This document shows positions 43,303 through 52,042 of a stretch of 64,000 nucleotides of DNA, piece after piece. The stretch comes from Hyphomicrobiales bacterium (GTDB taxonomy: Bacteria; Pseudomonadota; Alphaproteobacteria; Rhizobiales; Rhizobiaceae). Every line of letters starts with the position of its first letter. Within the stretch, counting starts at the first letter, position 1. The stretch covers positions 75,513 through 139,512 of the forward strand of contig UCMW01000017.1 of NCBI GenBank assembly GCA_900473745.1, given 5' to 3'. A program made the position numbers and the translations under genes. The notes below the pieces were generated by a model. It did not search any database, was not told the origin of the DNA, and saw only the letters and a program-made list of their open reading frames with translations.

Positions 43303-44117
43303 TGCTTCTGCCCTCCGACGATCAGCTGCACGAGATCCTGCAGATCCGTATTGGCGATGTTGCGCTCAGCGACCTTGGTGCCTTCATACATGACGGCGAT
43401 CCTGTCACAGACACGGAAGAGATCCTGCAGGCGGTGGGTGATCAGGATGACCGAGACGCCCTTGGCCTTGACCCTGTTGATGAGATTGAGCACGGCCTCG
43501 ACTTCGGCCACGGCCAGAGCCGATGTCGGCTCATCCATGATCAGCACCTTCGGATTGAAGGACGCGGCCCGCGCGATCGCAATCGCCTGGCGCTGACCGC
43601 CCGATAGCTTTTCGACCTTGGCACTGAGCCTCGGGATGCGGATTTCGAGCGCATCGAGCATGGCACGTGCCTCAGTCATCATCCGGGAGCGGTCAAGGAA
43701 CAGGCCCTTGGTCAGTTCTCGTCCAAGAAACAGATTGCCGACGACATCGACATGGTCGCACAGACTCAAGTCCTGAAACACCATTTCGATGTTTCGATCC
43801 CGCGCATCGGCCGGACCGCTGAACTGGACAGGCTGGCCGTCGACCGTGATCGTACCGTCATCCGGAATATAGGTGCCGGAAATCACCTTGGTGAGGGTCG
43901 ATTTGCCGGCTGCGTTGTCACCCACCAGACCCAGGCATTCACCGGGGTAGATGTCGAGATCGACGCCGCGCAGAGCCTGATGCGAACCGAAATTCTTGCG
44001 AATGCCCTTCAGGGATATTCGCGGCTGGCGAATTCCACCGTCGCTGGACGCATGAGGGAGGATTTCTCCTCCCCCCGGCCCTGCGACAGCGGTTGGGTGC
44101 TGTCGGTCAGAGATCAT
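43299..44117 (-). CDS. single-domain sugar ABC transporter ATP-binding protein
   Basis: A 272-residue ATPase with Walker A GDNAAGKST, signature LSGGQRQAIAIARAA and Walker B VLIMDEPTSAL. It has one ATPase domain, unlike the two-domain RbsA type in the other sugar locus, as in the FrcA and GguA-like short group. It overlaps the binding-protein stop and the permease start by 4 bases each. Confidence 0.9.
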   Translation of the reverse strand: MISDRQHPTAVAGPGGGEILPHASSDGGIRQPRISLKGIRKNFGSHQALRGVDLDIYPGECLGLVGDNAAGKSTLTKVISGTYIPDDGTITVDGQPVQFSGPADARDRNIEMVFQDLSLCDHVDVVGNLFLGRELTKGLFLDRSRMMTEARAMLDALEIRIPRLSAKVEKLSGGQRQAIAIARAASFNPKVLIMDEPTSALAVAEVEAVLNLINRVKAKGVSVILITHRLQDLFRVCDRIAVMYEGTKVAERNIANTDLQDLVQLIVGGQKH

Positions 44118-45064
44118 TTGAAGACTGCCCGGTAGGGTTCGACATTCTCCTTGGTGACGATGGTGATCGGGACCGAGATCGTCTTCTCCACCGTGCCACC
44201 ATCCGAGATCGTCTTCAGCGCGTCGACGGCTGCCGCCCCCATGGCCGAAGGATCCTGCTGGATGACTGCCGTGACATAACCGGCATCGATCCCGGCGATG
44301 GCCTGCGCGGTCAGATCCCAGCCGAAGACCTTGACATCAGCCTGCTTGCCCTGGCTTTCGACAGCGGCAATGGCGCCCATCAGTGCTGGCTCCCCAGTGG
44401 CATAGACGGCCGTCATGTCCGGATTGGCAGTGATGAGGTTTTCAGCCGCGGCGAGTGCCGTATCCTGGACGTTCTGGCCGTCGACGACGCCAGCCGTGGT
44501 GACGCCCTCTGCGGCTTTCACGGTTGTCTCGAAACCTTCCTGCCTGACATTCTGAATGGCGGAGTTCAGGGCGCCGACAACGCCGTACTTCACAGACCCG
44601 CCCATGCTGTTCTTCACATAATCAACGAAGAACTTGCCCATATCGGCGCCGGCTTTTGCATTGTCCACACCGATCTGGGCCATCTGCGGGCCTTCCGGCA
44701 GGATCGCGTCGATAGCGACGACCGGGATCCCGGCAGCGGCCGCCTGCTGAACGGCGGGCATGATGCCATTGACGTCGATAGCGACCACGGCAATTCCGTC
44801 GACCTTCTGCTGAATATAGGTCTCGATTGCGCTGTTTTGTGCGGCCGGATCATTGTTGGCGTTGAAGATCACGAGCTTCGCGCCAGCGGCTTCAGCCGCC
44901 TTTTGCGCACCATCGTTCATCTGGTTGAAGAAAAGTGCCTGCTGATTGATCTGAACGAGGGCGAAGGTCTTTTCGGCCGCATGGGCCATGGAGCCGAAAG
45001 AAATGCCGGCGAAAGCCGTTGCGGCAAGGGCGGCAGTCACTGATCTGCGTGTGAGATGTGTCAT
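44114..45064 (-). CDS. sugar ABC transporter periplasmic substrate-binding protein
   Basis: A 316-residue Peripla_BP_4 protein with a signal peptide cleaved near MAHAA. The ribose-binding fold appears in QINQQALFFNQMNDGAQKAA, FNANNDPAAQNSAIETYI, VVAIDAILP and a Pro/Thr-rich end. It is preceded by a GAGGACA site and follows lacI by 35 bases, so it is in the same transcript. Confidence 0.9.
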   Translation of the reverse strand: MTHLTRRSVTAALAATAFAGISFGSMAHAAEKTFALVQINQQALFFNQMNDGAQKAAEAAGAKLVIFNANNDPAAQNSAIETYIQQKVDGIAVVAIDVNGIMPAVQQAAAAGIPVVAIDAILPEGPQMAQIGVDNAKAGADMGKFFVDYVKNSMGGSVKYGVVGALNSAIQNVRQEGFETTVKAAEGVTTAGVVDGQNVQDTALAAAENLITANPDMTAVYATGEPALMGAIAAVESQGKQADVKVFGWDLTAQAIAGIDAGYVTAVIQQDPSAMGAAAVDALKTISDGGTVEKTISVPITIVTKENVEPYRAVFK

Positions 45065-45099
45065 GTTCTTGTCCTCTGGTTAGGTTCGCTTCGTTGCTT

Positions 45100-46122
45100 T
45101 TATGGTTTCGCCGGCGGTGCAACGGAATGCCGCACGACGATTTCGACAGGCAGCAACTCCTCGGAAGCCAGGCTTTCCGGGTTCTGCCAATTGGTTTCGA
45201 GAAGAAGCGCCAATGCCCGTTCGCCGAGCGCCCTGACAGGCTGGCGGATCGCGGTGAGTGGCGGAGAAAAAAGATGCAAGGGGCCAACGTCGTCGAAGCC
45301 GACGACCGAGATCTCCTCGGGAATGGACACACCCCGGCCGCGCAGCACCTCGACGAGGCCGATGGCGATTTCGTCAGAGCTTGCGAAGATCGCGGTCGCG
45401 GGCATGCCTTCTTCGATAAAGCGCCGGGCGGCCTCACGCCCAAAGTCCACAGAGAAGCTGCCTTCATAGCGGGTCACCTGGAAGGGCTCCCCTCTTTCCA
45501 CGAGAGCCCGCTCCAGCCCCTTGTAACGACGGCGGGTGCTGATCATTTCCTGCGGTCCGCCGATATAGACAATATGGCGATGGCCATGCTCGGCCAGATG
45601 TCGCCCTGCGAGATATCCGCCCTCCTCGTTGTCACAGAAGAGTTTCGGGACTTCCGCATTGGGCACGTCCTCGTCGACGATGACAACTTTTCCGGTCTGA
45701 TTGATCAGCCCGGCCAGGACGCCATCGTCGGGGTGATTGGTCACGAAGATCAGACCATCGACATGATTGCGGGCAAGCGCCGTCACATAGGATATCTCGC
45801 GTCCGGGCCGGTTCAGCGTGACATGCAGAGACAGGGCAAGACCTCGCTTGTCCGCCTCCTGCTCAACAGCTGCGACAAGGGTCGCGAAAAAGGGGTTGGC
45901 GATATCTGGGACCACAAGACCGATCGTGTCCGACCGTCCGCGACTGAGGCGGCGCGCATGCGGGTTCGGCTCGTATTGCAGGTCACGGATGGCAGTTTCT
46001 ATCCGCTCCCTGGTCTCGGGAGGAAGTTGCAGCGTGCCGTTGAGAAGACGAGAGACCGTTGCCACCGACACGCCGGCAGCCTCTGCAACGTCCTTCAGGC
46101 TTGTCGCTCCCGTCCTCGCCAT
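45100..46122 (-). CDS. LacI-family transcriptional regulator of the second catabolic locus
   Basis: A 340-residue repressor with an N-terminal helix-turn-helix (TSLKDVAEAAGVSVATVSRLLNG) and a sugar-sensing domain (FVTNHPDDGVLAGLI, FASSDEIAIGLVEVL). It is the first gene of a run reading through the transporter to 40430. Operator 46150-46169 lies 28 bases upstream, so the repressor controls its own operon. Confidence 0.92.
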   Translation of the reverse strand: MARTGATSLKDVAEAAGVSVATVSRLLNGTLQLPPETRERIETAIRDLQYEPNPHARRLSRGRSDTIGLVVPDIANPFFATLVAAVEQEADKRGLALSLHVTLNRPGREISYVTALARNHVDGLIFVTNHPDDGVLAGLINQTGKVVIVDEDVPNAEVPKLFCDNEEGGYLAGRHLAEHGHRHIVYIGGPQEMISTRRRYKGLERALVERGEPFQVTRYEGSFSVDFGREAARRFIEEGMPATAIFASSDEIAIGLVEVLRGRGVSIPEEISVVGFDDVGPLHLFSPPLTAIRQPVRALGERALALLLETNWQNPESLASEELLPVEIVVRHSVAPPAKP

Positions 46123-46149
46123 CGCGTCCGATCACTCCGTCTTCACGGC

Positions 46150-46169
46150 TTAGTAAAACGCTTTACTAA
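46150..46169. promoter_or_regulatory. LacI operator upstream of the second lacI gene
   Basis: TTAGTAAA-ACGC-TTTACTAA is a perfect 20-base palindrome with CG at its centre, the classic LacI/GalR form. It lies 28 bases before the lacI start. It differs in spacing from the operator of the first sugar locus but shares the TTAGT half-site core. Confidence 0.75.
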
Positions 46170-46274
46170 ACCGCTTTACAGTGCCACCAGCTTGGCGCTT
46201 GTCAAGGGTAAATTTCAGCAACATCCCCACCGGGGACACGGTGCACTTGCCCTTTAATTGGGCAGTTTATCCAG

Positions 46275-46300
46275 TTGACGAAAAGAAAGTCATGACATAG
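46275..46300 (+). promoter_or_regulatory. candidate promoter of the AmiC/AmiR operon
   Basis: TTGACG at 46275-46280 and a TG-preceded CATAGC at 46295-46300 are 14 bases apart, a short spacing. A start near 46306 would give a short leader containing the terminator at 46339-46378. No other plus-strand gene lies upstream for some 6 kb, so the operon needs a promoter here. Confidence 0.35.
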
Positions 46301-46338
46301 CGTTGAGCTCGACATGGCCCCGTCTGCCGATGGCAAAT

Positions 46339-46378
46339 AAGCCCCGATACCGCAAATTTGCGGTGCGGGGCTTTTTTT
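46339..46378 (+). terminator. intrinsic terminator in the amiC leader (probable attenuator)
   Basis: AAGCCCCG (46339-46346) pairs with CGGGGCTT (46366-46373), and the inner ACCGCAAA/TTTGCGGT (46349-46356 with 46357-46364) extends it into a strong hairpin followed by seven T at 46372-46378. No plus-strand gene ends upstream, and the amiC start is 102 bases downstream. An operon headed by AmiC and an ANTAR protein is expected to have such a terminator in its leader, to be overridden when AmiR binds. GCCCCG is repeated at 46317-46322. Confidence 0.8.
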
Positions 46379-46480
46379 GTTTCTGCGCTCGAAAGCAGCC
46401 CGGCCAGATGTGAGCGACCCGGCAACAGGGGTATCTATGATGGATAGGCAGGGGCCGAGAATGCCGAAGGGAGGGACGCG

Positions 46481-47653
46481 ATGAAACGCGAGACCTTCCC
46501 CATCTCCATTCTCTTTTCGACAACAGGACCCTATGCGCAACTCGGTCGCGAAGCCGTGGATGGTGCGATGGCCGCCATCTCCGAGATCAATGCCGCAGCC
46601 GGCTACCCTTTTCGCCTGGAACCCAAGATCGCGGATCCGGCCGGACGGCCAGAGAACTATGCCTTGTTGGCAGATTCAGCGATCCGTCAGCAGGGCTGTC
46701 GCCACGTGATTGGCACCATTACCTCATGGAGCCGGAAAGATGTCCTGCCGGTCATCGAAAAGCATGGTGCCCTTCTTTGGTACGGTTTTCCCTATGAAGG
46801 CTACGAGGCAAGCGACAGTGCCATCTATCTCGGCGCCTGCCCCAACCAGCACCTTCTGCCTCTCTTCGAGCATGTGCTTGACCGCTATGGACGCAACGCC
46901 TTCATTGTCGGCTCCAACTATATCTGGGGCTGGGAGATCAGCCGCATCGCGCGCGAACTCACCGAGGCGTGTGGCGGAGCGGTTGTCGCTGATCGCTTCG
47001 TTCCACTGGGCTCGGTGGAGGTCGATCATCTGATTGCAGAGGTCAGGGAGAAAAAGCCAGATTTCATTCTGTGCAATCTCGTCGGGGCCTCGGCCTCGAC
47101 ATTCCTGGCCGCTTACGACGAATTGCGCAGCCACCTCGCCTCCCCACCACCGGTCGTTGCCTGCAATCTCTCTGAGATCGATCTGGTCGACCTGGCACCA
47201 TCCGCACGCGCCGGCCACATATCCTGCTCGCCTTATTTCAACGGCTTGGACAGTGACGACAACCGAAGCTTCAAGGCCCGAATGGCACCTCGTCACGGCG
47301 GTGACCGGCGACTGACGAACTCGTTCGTAGGCGCCTATACGAGCGTTTCCATCCTGGCTCAGGCGATAAAGGATGCAGCAACTGACGCGCCTGAGGCGAT
47401 CCGGCGCATCGTAACGTCTCGCCAGTTCGAGACACCCATGGGCTTAGTCAGGATCGACCAGAAGACCCATCACGCAGCCTTGCGTCCGCATATCGGCCGG
47501 TCGACCACGGAGGGTGAGTTTACGATCTTTGAGAGCGCACCAGGCGCCCTCGAAGCCGACCCCTATCTGGTGCACACGCTTGCCCGCTTCCTGGCGAGCA
47601 ATATGAGGGATGCGGCCACCGCAACTGGCAACACGCTCAAGGTGATCAAATGA
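46481..47653 (+). CDS. amiC: AmiC-like amide-sensing regulator (periplasmic-binding-protein fold, no signal peptide)
   Basis: A 390-residue protein of the amide/urea-binding family (ISILFSTTGPYAQLGREAVD, CRHVIGTITSW, LVGASASTFLAAYDEL). It begins directly with the binding fold and has no signal peptide, so it should stay in the cytoplasm as AmiC does, holding AmiR inactive until a ligand binds. GGGAGGG precedes the ATG. The stop overlaps the amiR start (ATGA). The ligand is probably an amide or peptide linked to the downstream hydrolase and importer. Confidence 0.85.
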   Translation: MKRETFPISILFSTTGPYAQLGREAVDGAMAAISEINAAAGYPFRLEPKIADPAGRPENYALLADSAIRQQGCRHVIGTITSWSRKDVLPVIEKHGALLWYGFPYEGYEASDSAIYLGACPNQHLLPLFEHVLDRYGRNAFIVGSNYIWGWEISRIARELTEACGGAVVADRFVPLGSVEVDHLIAEVREKKPDFILCNLVGASASTFLAAYDELRSHLASPPPVVACNLSEIDLVDLAPSARAGHISCSPYFNGLDSDDNRSFKARMAPRHGGDRRLTNSFVGAYTSVSILAQAIKDAATDAPEAIRRIVTSRQFETPMGLVRIDQKTHHAALRPHIGRSTTEGEFTIFESAPGALEADPYLVHTLARFLASNMRDAATATGNTLKVIK

Positions 47654-48240
47654 ACCGCGTGGACCGCCCTGCCCTTGCCAGTTGGCACGCCGCCATCCTG
47701 CACCGAGAACATCCCTCCGTGGACGCCTTGCGGCGCCAACTCGAGCTCCTCCACATCAAAGTGACCGTGACCTGGCCACGGATCGACGCTGACGACACCG
47801 GCTACGATGTCGTCTTCTTCGATGCGGACATGGGTCATGAAGGCCAGTTTCCATGGCCGGACGGCTTTGCCCCCATGCCTTTGATTGCACTCATTGGTTC
47901 TGAGGCGCCCGGCCGAATTGAATGGGCGCTCGCGCAGGGCTCGAACGCCCATCTCCTGAAACCCATCGGATCGACGGGCGCCTATAGCGCGCTTTTGATC
48001 GCGGCGTACGCCTATCAGTTCGGGCGCAACCAGGCTGGCGACATCCGCGCGCTGGAAGACAGGCTCCGTCAGCGGCCACTCGTGGTTCGGGCGATCCTGA
48101 AACTGATGCAAGAAGAACGGCTGGACGAGGCGAACGCCTGGAAGCGCATGCGCAAGATGGCGATGAGCCTCGGCATGACGATCGAGGAAACCGCGGAAAC
48201 CGTCTGCCGGAACGATCGACAGTCCACGACCGGCACATGA
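47650..48240 (+). CDS. amiR: AmiR-like ANTAR-domain transcription antiterminator
   Basis: A 196-residue protein with an N-terminal receiver-like domain (VVFFDADMGHEG) joined by a coiled coil to a C-terminal ANTAR RNA-binding domain (RQRPLVVRAILKLM, then EANAWKRMRKMAM and IEETAETV). As in AmiR it is regulated by a partner protein rather than a kinase. It is encoded directly behind amiC with overlapping codons. It would bind the leader RNA before 46339 to prevent termination. Confidence 0.85.
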   Translation: MNRVDRPALASWHAAILHREHPSVDALRRQLELLHIKVTVTWPRIDADDTGYDVVFFDADMGHEGQFPWPDGFAPMPLIALIGSEAPGRIEWALAQGSNAHLLKPIGSTGAYSALLIAAYAYQFGRNQAGDIRALEDRLRQRPLVVRAILKLMQEERLDEANAWKRMRKMAMSLGMTIEETAETVCRNDRQSTTGT

Positions 48241-48270
48241 CGAAATGCTGAGAAACAAGGAGCTTGACGC

Positions 48271-49164
48271 GTGACGATCACTGAAGGCTATGCCCCCTAT
48301 GGGGAATACAAGACCTGGTACCGGATTACTGGCGATCTCGCTTCGGGCAAGCCCCCGCTGATCATCGCCCATGGCGGCCCCGGCTGCACCCACGACTATG
48401 TCGACAGCTTCAAAGATATTGCCGCGGCAGGCCGGGCTGTCATCCACTACGACCAGGTGGGCAATGGCAAGTCCACCCATCTGCCGGAAAAGGGCGCCGA
48501 CTTCTGGACGGTCCCGTTTTTCCGAACCGAACTGCACAATCTGATCGATCATCTTGGCATTCGTGACGCCTATTGCCTGCTTGGTCAGTCCTGGGGTGGC
48601 ATGCTTGGAGCAGAATTTGCCGTCGAGCGTCCCACAGGCCTGAAGGCGTTGATCATCGCCAATTCGCCGGCCGCCATGAGCACCTGGATTGCGGAAGCCA
48701 ATCGCCTGCGTGCCGATCTGCCCGCCGACGTCCAGGCAACGCTGCTCCGCCATGAGAAAGCTGGCACCACCAACAGCGCCGAATACAGGGAGGCAACCGA
48801 TGTCTTCAACCAGCGCCACGTGTGCCGCGTCGTTCCAATGCCAGACGAGGTGAAGCGGACCTTTGACACGATCGATACTGACCCGACCGTCTATCACACG
48901 ATGAATGGTCCCAACGAGTTTCACGTCATCGGCACGATGAAGGACTGGTCGATCGTCGGCCGCCTGTCGACGATCGACGTACCCACACTTCTGATATCCG
49001 GGCGCTTCGACGAGGCGACCGAAGCCTGCGTGCAGCCCTTTGCCGACGAGATCCCGGATGTGCGCTGGAGGATTTTCGAGAACTCCAGTCACATGCCGCA
49101 TGTTGAAGAGCGCGAAGCCTGCATGGCCGAAGTCAGCGCATTCCTCGACGAAAAGGCTCCCTGA
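48271..49164 (+). CDS. alpha/beta hydrolase of the proline iminopeptidase/L-amino-acid amidase family
   Basis: A 297-residue hydrolase with the oxyanion motif [12 protein letters not shown], the nucleophile Ser in [10 protein letters not shown], Asp in [10 protein letters not shown] and His in SSHMPHVEE. Related enzymes release N-terminal amino acids or hydrolyse amino-acid amides. No signal peptide is visible. GTG start with AAGGAG 8 bases upstream. It lies in an AmiC/AmiR-controlled operon and before the dipeptide importer, so an imported peptide or amide is the likely substrate. Confidence 0.9.
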   Translation: MTITEGYAPYGEYKTWYRITGDLASGKPPLIIAHGGPGCTHDYVDSFKDIAAAGRAVIHYDQVGNGKSTHLPEKGADFWTVPFFRTELHNLIDHLGIRDAYCLLGQSWGGMLGAEFAVERPTGLKALIIANSPAAMSTWIAEANRLRADLPADVQATLLRHEKAGTTNSAEYREATDVFNQRHVCRVVPMPDEVKRTFDTIDTDPTVYHTMNGPNEFHVIGTMKDWSIVGRLSTIDVPTLLISGRFDEATEACVQPFADEIPDVRWRIFENSSHMPHVEEREACMAEVSAFLDEKAP

Positions 49165-49240
49165 CCATCACCAACGACAAGCCCGGCCAACGGGTGCCTG
49201 CAACCAAGACAATCCAACAAAAACAGAGGGAAACAGCATC

Positions 49241-50938
49241 ATGACACTCTATCTGAAGCCACTTGCCCGCCGCGCCGGCTTCTTGACTGCCGCTATCCTG
49301 CTGGCACAGACCGCGCTTTCCGGCGCTGTTCTGGCTCAGGAGCGCGCCGAACTCATGGCCCAGCATCGCGGCGGCACGATGACGCTCGCTGCGGTGTCGG
49401 CCGCTGGCACAATCGATCCCATGATCAACTACACGGCCCAGTTCTGGCAGCTCTACCAGATGACCTATGACGGGCTCGTCAAGTTCAAGCAGGCCGGCGG
49501 CACCGACGGCTTCGAGATCGTGCCGTCGATCGCCGAGGCGATCCCGGAACCGACCAATGACGGCAAAACCTATGTCTTCAAAATCCGCAAAGGCATCATG
49601 TTTTCCAACGGCAAGGAGCTGAAACCATCAGATGTGCTCGCATCTTATCAGCGCATCTTCAAAGTCAAGGGTCCGACCACCGGCAGTTTTTACAACGGCT
49701 TTGTCGGCGCCGACAAATGCATTGCCGAGGCCGAGACCTGCACGCTGGAAGGTGGCGTCATCGCCGACGATGCAGCCGGCACTGTGACCATCAACCTTGT
49801 CGCGCCGGATTCGGAGATCTTCTCCAAGCTCGCCGTTCCCCACGCCTCGATCCTGCCGGCAGATGCACCTTCAGCTGACGCCGGCACCACCCCGATCCCC
49901 GGCACCGGCGCCTATTATTTCGACAGTTACAATCCGACGGAACAGCTCGTCATGAAGCGCAACCCGCACTTCAAGGAATGGAGCGTCGACGCCCAGCCGG
50001 ACGGCTATGCCGACGAGATCATCTACAAGTTCGGTCTGACCGAAGAAGCGACCATCAATGCGATCATCAACGGACAGATTGACTGGATGTTCGACACGCC
50101 GCCGGCGGATCGCCTGCCGGAAATCGGCTCCAAATTCGCAAGCCAGATCCACATCGATCCTCTTGCTGCCTTCTGGTACGCACCGATGAACACGAATATC
50201 GCGCCCTTCGACAACGTCAAGGCGCGTCAGGCCCTGAACTATGCTCTCGACCGTGACGCCTTGGTCGGCCTGTTCGGCGGCGAAGTGCTCGCTCAGCCAA
50301 CCTGCCAGATCCTGCCGCCAGACTTCCCCGGCCATGTCGACGACTGCATTTATACCGCAGAGCCTGGCCCAGAATGGGTTGGCCCGGACATGGACAAGGC
50401 GACACAGCTGGTCGAGGAATCGGGCACCAAGGGCCAGAAGGTCACGGTGATCGCCGAGGATAACGCCACGTCGCGCGGCATCGGCACCTATCTCCAGAGC
50501 GTACTCACCGAACTCGGCTACGACGCCTCCATGAAGGCCGTGTCGCCCAACATCCAGTTCACCTACATCCAGAACACCAACAACAACGTCCAGATCAGTG
50601 TCAGTCAGTGGTACATGGACTATCCGGCGGCCTCCAACTTCCTCAACGTGCTCCTGTCATGCGGTTCTTTCAACAAGGGCAGCGACTCCTCCATCAACAT
50701 CGCCGGATATTGCAATCCGGATCTCGATGCGAAGATGAAGGAAGCAATGACGCTGGCGCTCACCGATGCGGATGGTGCCAATGCCAAGTGGGCTGAAGTC
50801 GACAAGGGCTTCATGGAACAGGCCCCGATGGCGCCGTTGTTCACACCGAAAAGCGTCAACTTCACTTCTGCCCGCCTCGGCAATTATCTGTTCAACAAGC
50901 AGAACCGCTGGATCGTCTCCCAGTCCTGGGTGCAGTGA
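49241..50938 (+). CDS. dipeptide/oligopeptide ABC transporter substrate-binding protein
   Basis: A 565-residue SBP_bac_5-type protein with a signal peptide cleaved near GAVLA. The family blocks LAAVSAAGTIDPMINYTAQFW, AIPEPTNDGKTYVFKIRKGI and a C-terminal PLFTPKSVNFTSARLGNY are present. It is the first transporter gene, followed by both permeases and both ATPases. Its ligand is presumably processed by the hydrolase just upstream. Confidence 0.92.
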   Translation: MTLYLKPLARRAGFLTAAILLAQTALSGAVLAQERAELMAQHRGGTMTLAAVSAAGTIDPMINYTAQFWQLYQMTYDGLVKFKQAGGTDGFEIVPSIAEAIPEPTNDGKTYVFKIRKGIMFSNGKELKPSDVLASYQRIFKVKGPTTGSFYNGFVGADKCIAEAETCTLEGGVIADDAAGTVTINLVAPDSEIFSKLAVPHASILPADAPSADAGTTPIPGTGAYYFDSYNPTEQLVMKRNPHFKEWSVDAQPDGYADEIIYKFGLTEEATINAIINGQIDWMFDTPPADRLPEIGSKFASQIHIDPLAAFWYAPMNTNIAPFDNVKARQALNYALDRDALVGLFGGEVLAQPTCQILPPDFPGHVDDCIYTAEPGPEWVGPDMDKATQLVEESGTKGQKVTVIAEDNATSRGIGTYLQSVLTELGYDASMKAVSPNIQFTYIQNTNNNVQISVSQWYMDYPAASNFLNVLLSCGSFNKGSDSSINIAGYCNPDLDAKMKEAMTLALTDADGANAKWAEVDKGFMEQAPMAPLFTPKSVNFTSARLGNYLFNKQNRWIVSQSWVQ

Positions 50939-51009
50939 TCCCTGTTTGACGGAAGACCGGGTGGCAGTCCGCTGCCACCCGAACCACCATTCGGCCTACC
51001 GGGGAACAG

Positions 51010-52032
51010 ATGACCGACGCAATACAGCCCATGCCCGTCGAGGCGCTTTTTGCCCACCCATCTTCAGGCCCATGGCGGCGCGCCTGGCGGATCCTGAAAC
51101 GCGACCGCGCGACACTTCTGGCGGGCTTCGTCCTCGTGTTCATCATCCTGTCGAGTTTGGCAGCGCCCCTCTATGCGGCTTATGTGGCGGGAAGTGATCC
51201 GTTCCGCTCGAGCCTCAGCGCCCGTGTCATGATCGACGGCAAGCGGGTCAAGGTCATGCAGGCCTCGACCGAGGGTTTGGGCCTCGGCGTCACGCCCATA
51301 GGGCCGACATGGGGTCCACAATATCTTTTGGGAGCAGATACGCAGGGGCGCGACGTCGCAGCTCGGCTTCTGTATGGCGGTCGAAATTCCCTTTTGATCG
51401 CTGCCTCGGCCACCGTCATCTGTCTCACCCTTGCCGCTTTGATCGGCATCTCCGCGGGCTTTTTCGGCGGCTGGGTCGACAAGATCCTGTCGCGCATCCT
51501 CGATATCCTCTGGGCCTTCCCGGTCTACCTGCTCGCCATCTCGCTCTCGATCGTGCTGATCTCGAACGGGATCGTTATCGGCCCGATCGAGATCGGTTCC
51601 GACAGCCTGCTACTGCCGATCTTCATCATCGGGATCATCTATGTGCCCTATGTCGCCCGCCCCTTGCGGGGTCGCGTCCTGTCACTGCGCGAGAGTGAAT
51701 TCGTGCTCGCCGCCCGAGGGCTCGGAATACCCGCCTGGCGCATCCTGCTCAACGACATCCTGCCCAATGTCGCGACCATGCTGATCGTCTTCGTTCCCTT
51801 GATGATGGGGCTCAACATCATCACGGAATCTTCGCTGTCCTTCCTGTCGATCGGGGTTCAGGCACCCGATGCGAGCTGGGGCACGATCATCCAGGACGGC
51901 CAGACCTTGCTTTACACGCGACCCATCGTGTCGCTTGCTCCGGGCATTGCCATCGTCCTGACGGTGCTGTCGCTCAACGTGCTCGGCGACAGCCTGCGCG
52001 ACGCCCTCGACCCCCGCACCAAACTGGCCTGA
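51010..52032 (+). CDS. peptide ABC transporter permease (DppC/OppC type)
   Basis: A 340-residue permease with an N-terminal soluble stretch, six spans and the QYLLGADTQGRDVAARLLYGGRNSL segment that marks the C-type subunit. The EAA loop is LAARGLGIPAWRILLNDILPNV. It lies before the DppB-type gene, the reverse of the usual B-then-C order. Confidence 0.92.
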   Translation: MTDAIQPMPVEALFAHPSSGPWRRAWRILKRDRATLLAGFVLVFIILSSLAAPLYAAYVAGSDPFRSSLSARVMIDGKRVKVMQASTEGLGLGVTPIGPTWGPQYLLGADTQGRDVAARLLYGGRNSLLIAASATVICLTLAALIGISAGFFGGWVDKILSRILDILWAFPVYLLAISLSIVLISNGIVIGPIEIGSDSLLLPIFIIGIIYVPYVARPLRGRVLSLRESEFVLAARGLGIPAWRILLNDILPNVATMLIVFVPLMMGLNIITESSLSFLSIGVQAPDASWGTIIQDGQTLLYTRPIVSLAPGIAIVLTVLSLNVLGDSLRDALDPRTKLA

Positions 52033-52042
52033 GGAGGGCTCC

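Noticed and set aside
46300-46345. A canonical pair of ANTAR hexaloops
   Set aside because: Small GGC/GCC stems exist, but one loop has seven bases and the other (AAATAA) lacks G at position 4. The consensus is not met, so no ANTAR RNA site is annotated.
47563-49101. A 512-codon minus-strand open frame opposite amiR and the hydrolase
   Set aside because: It spans parts of three real genes with clear motifs, and looks like a GC-driven antisense frame.
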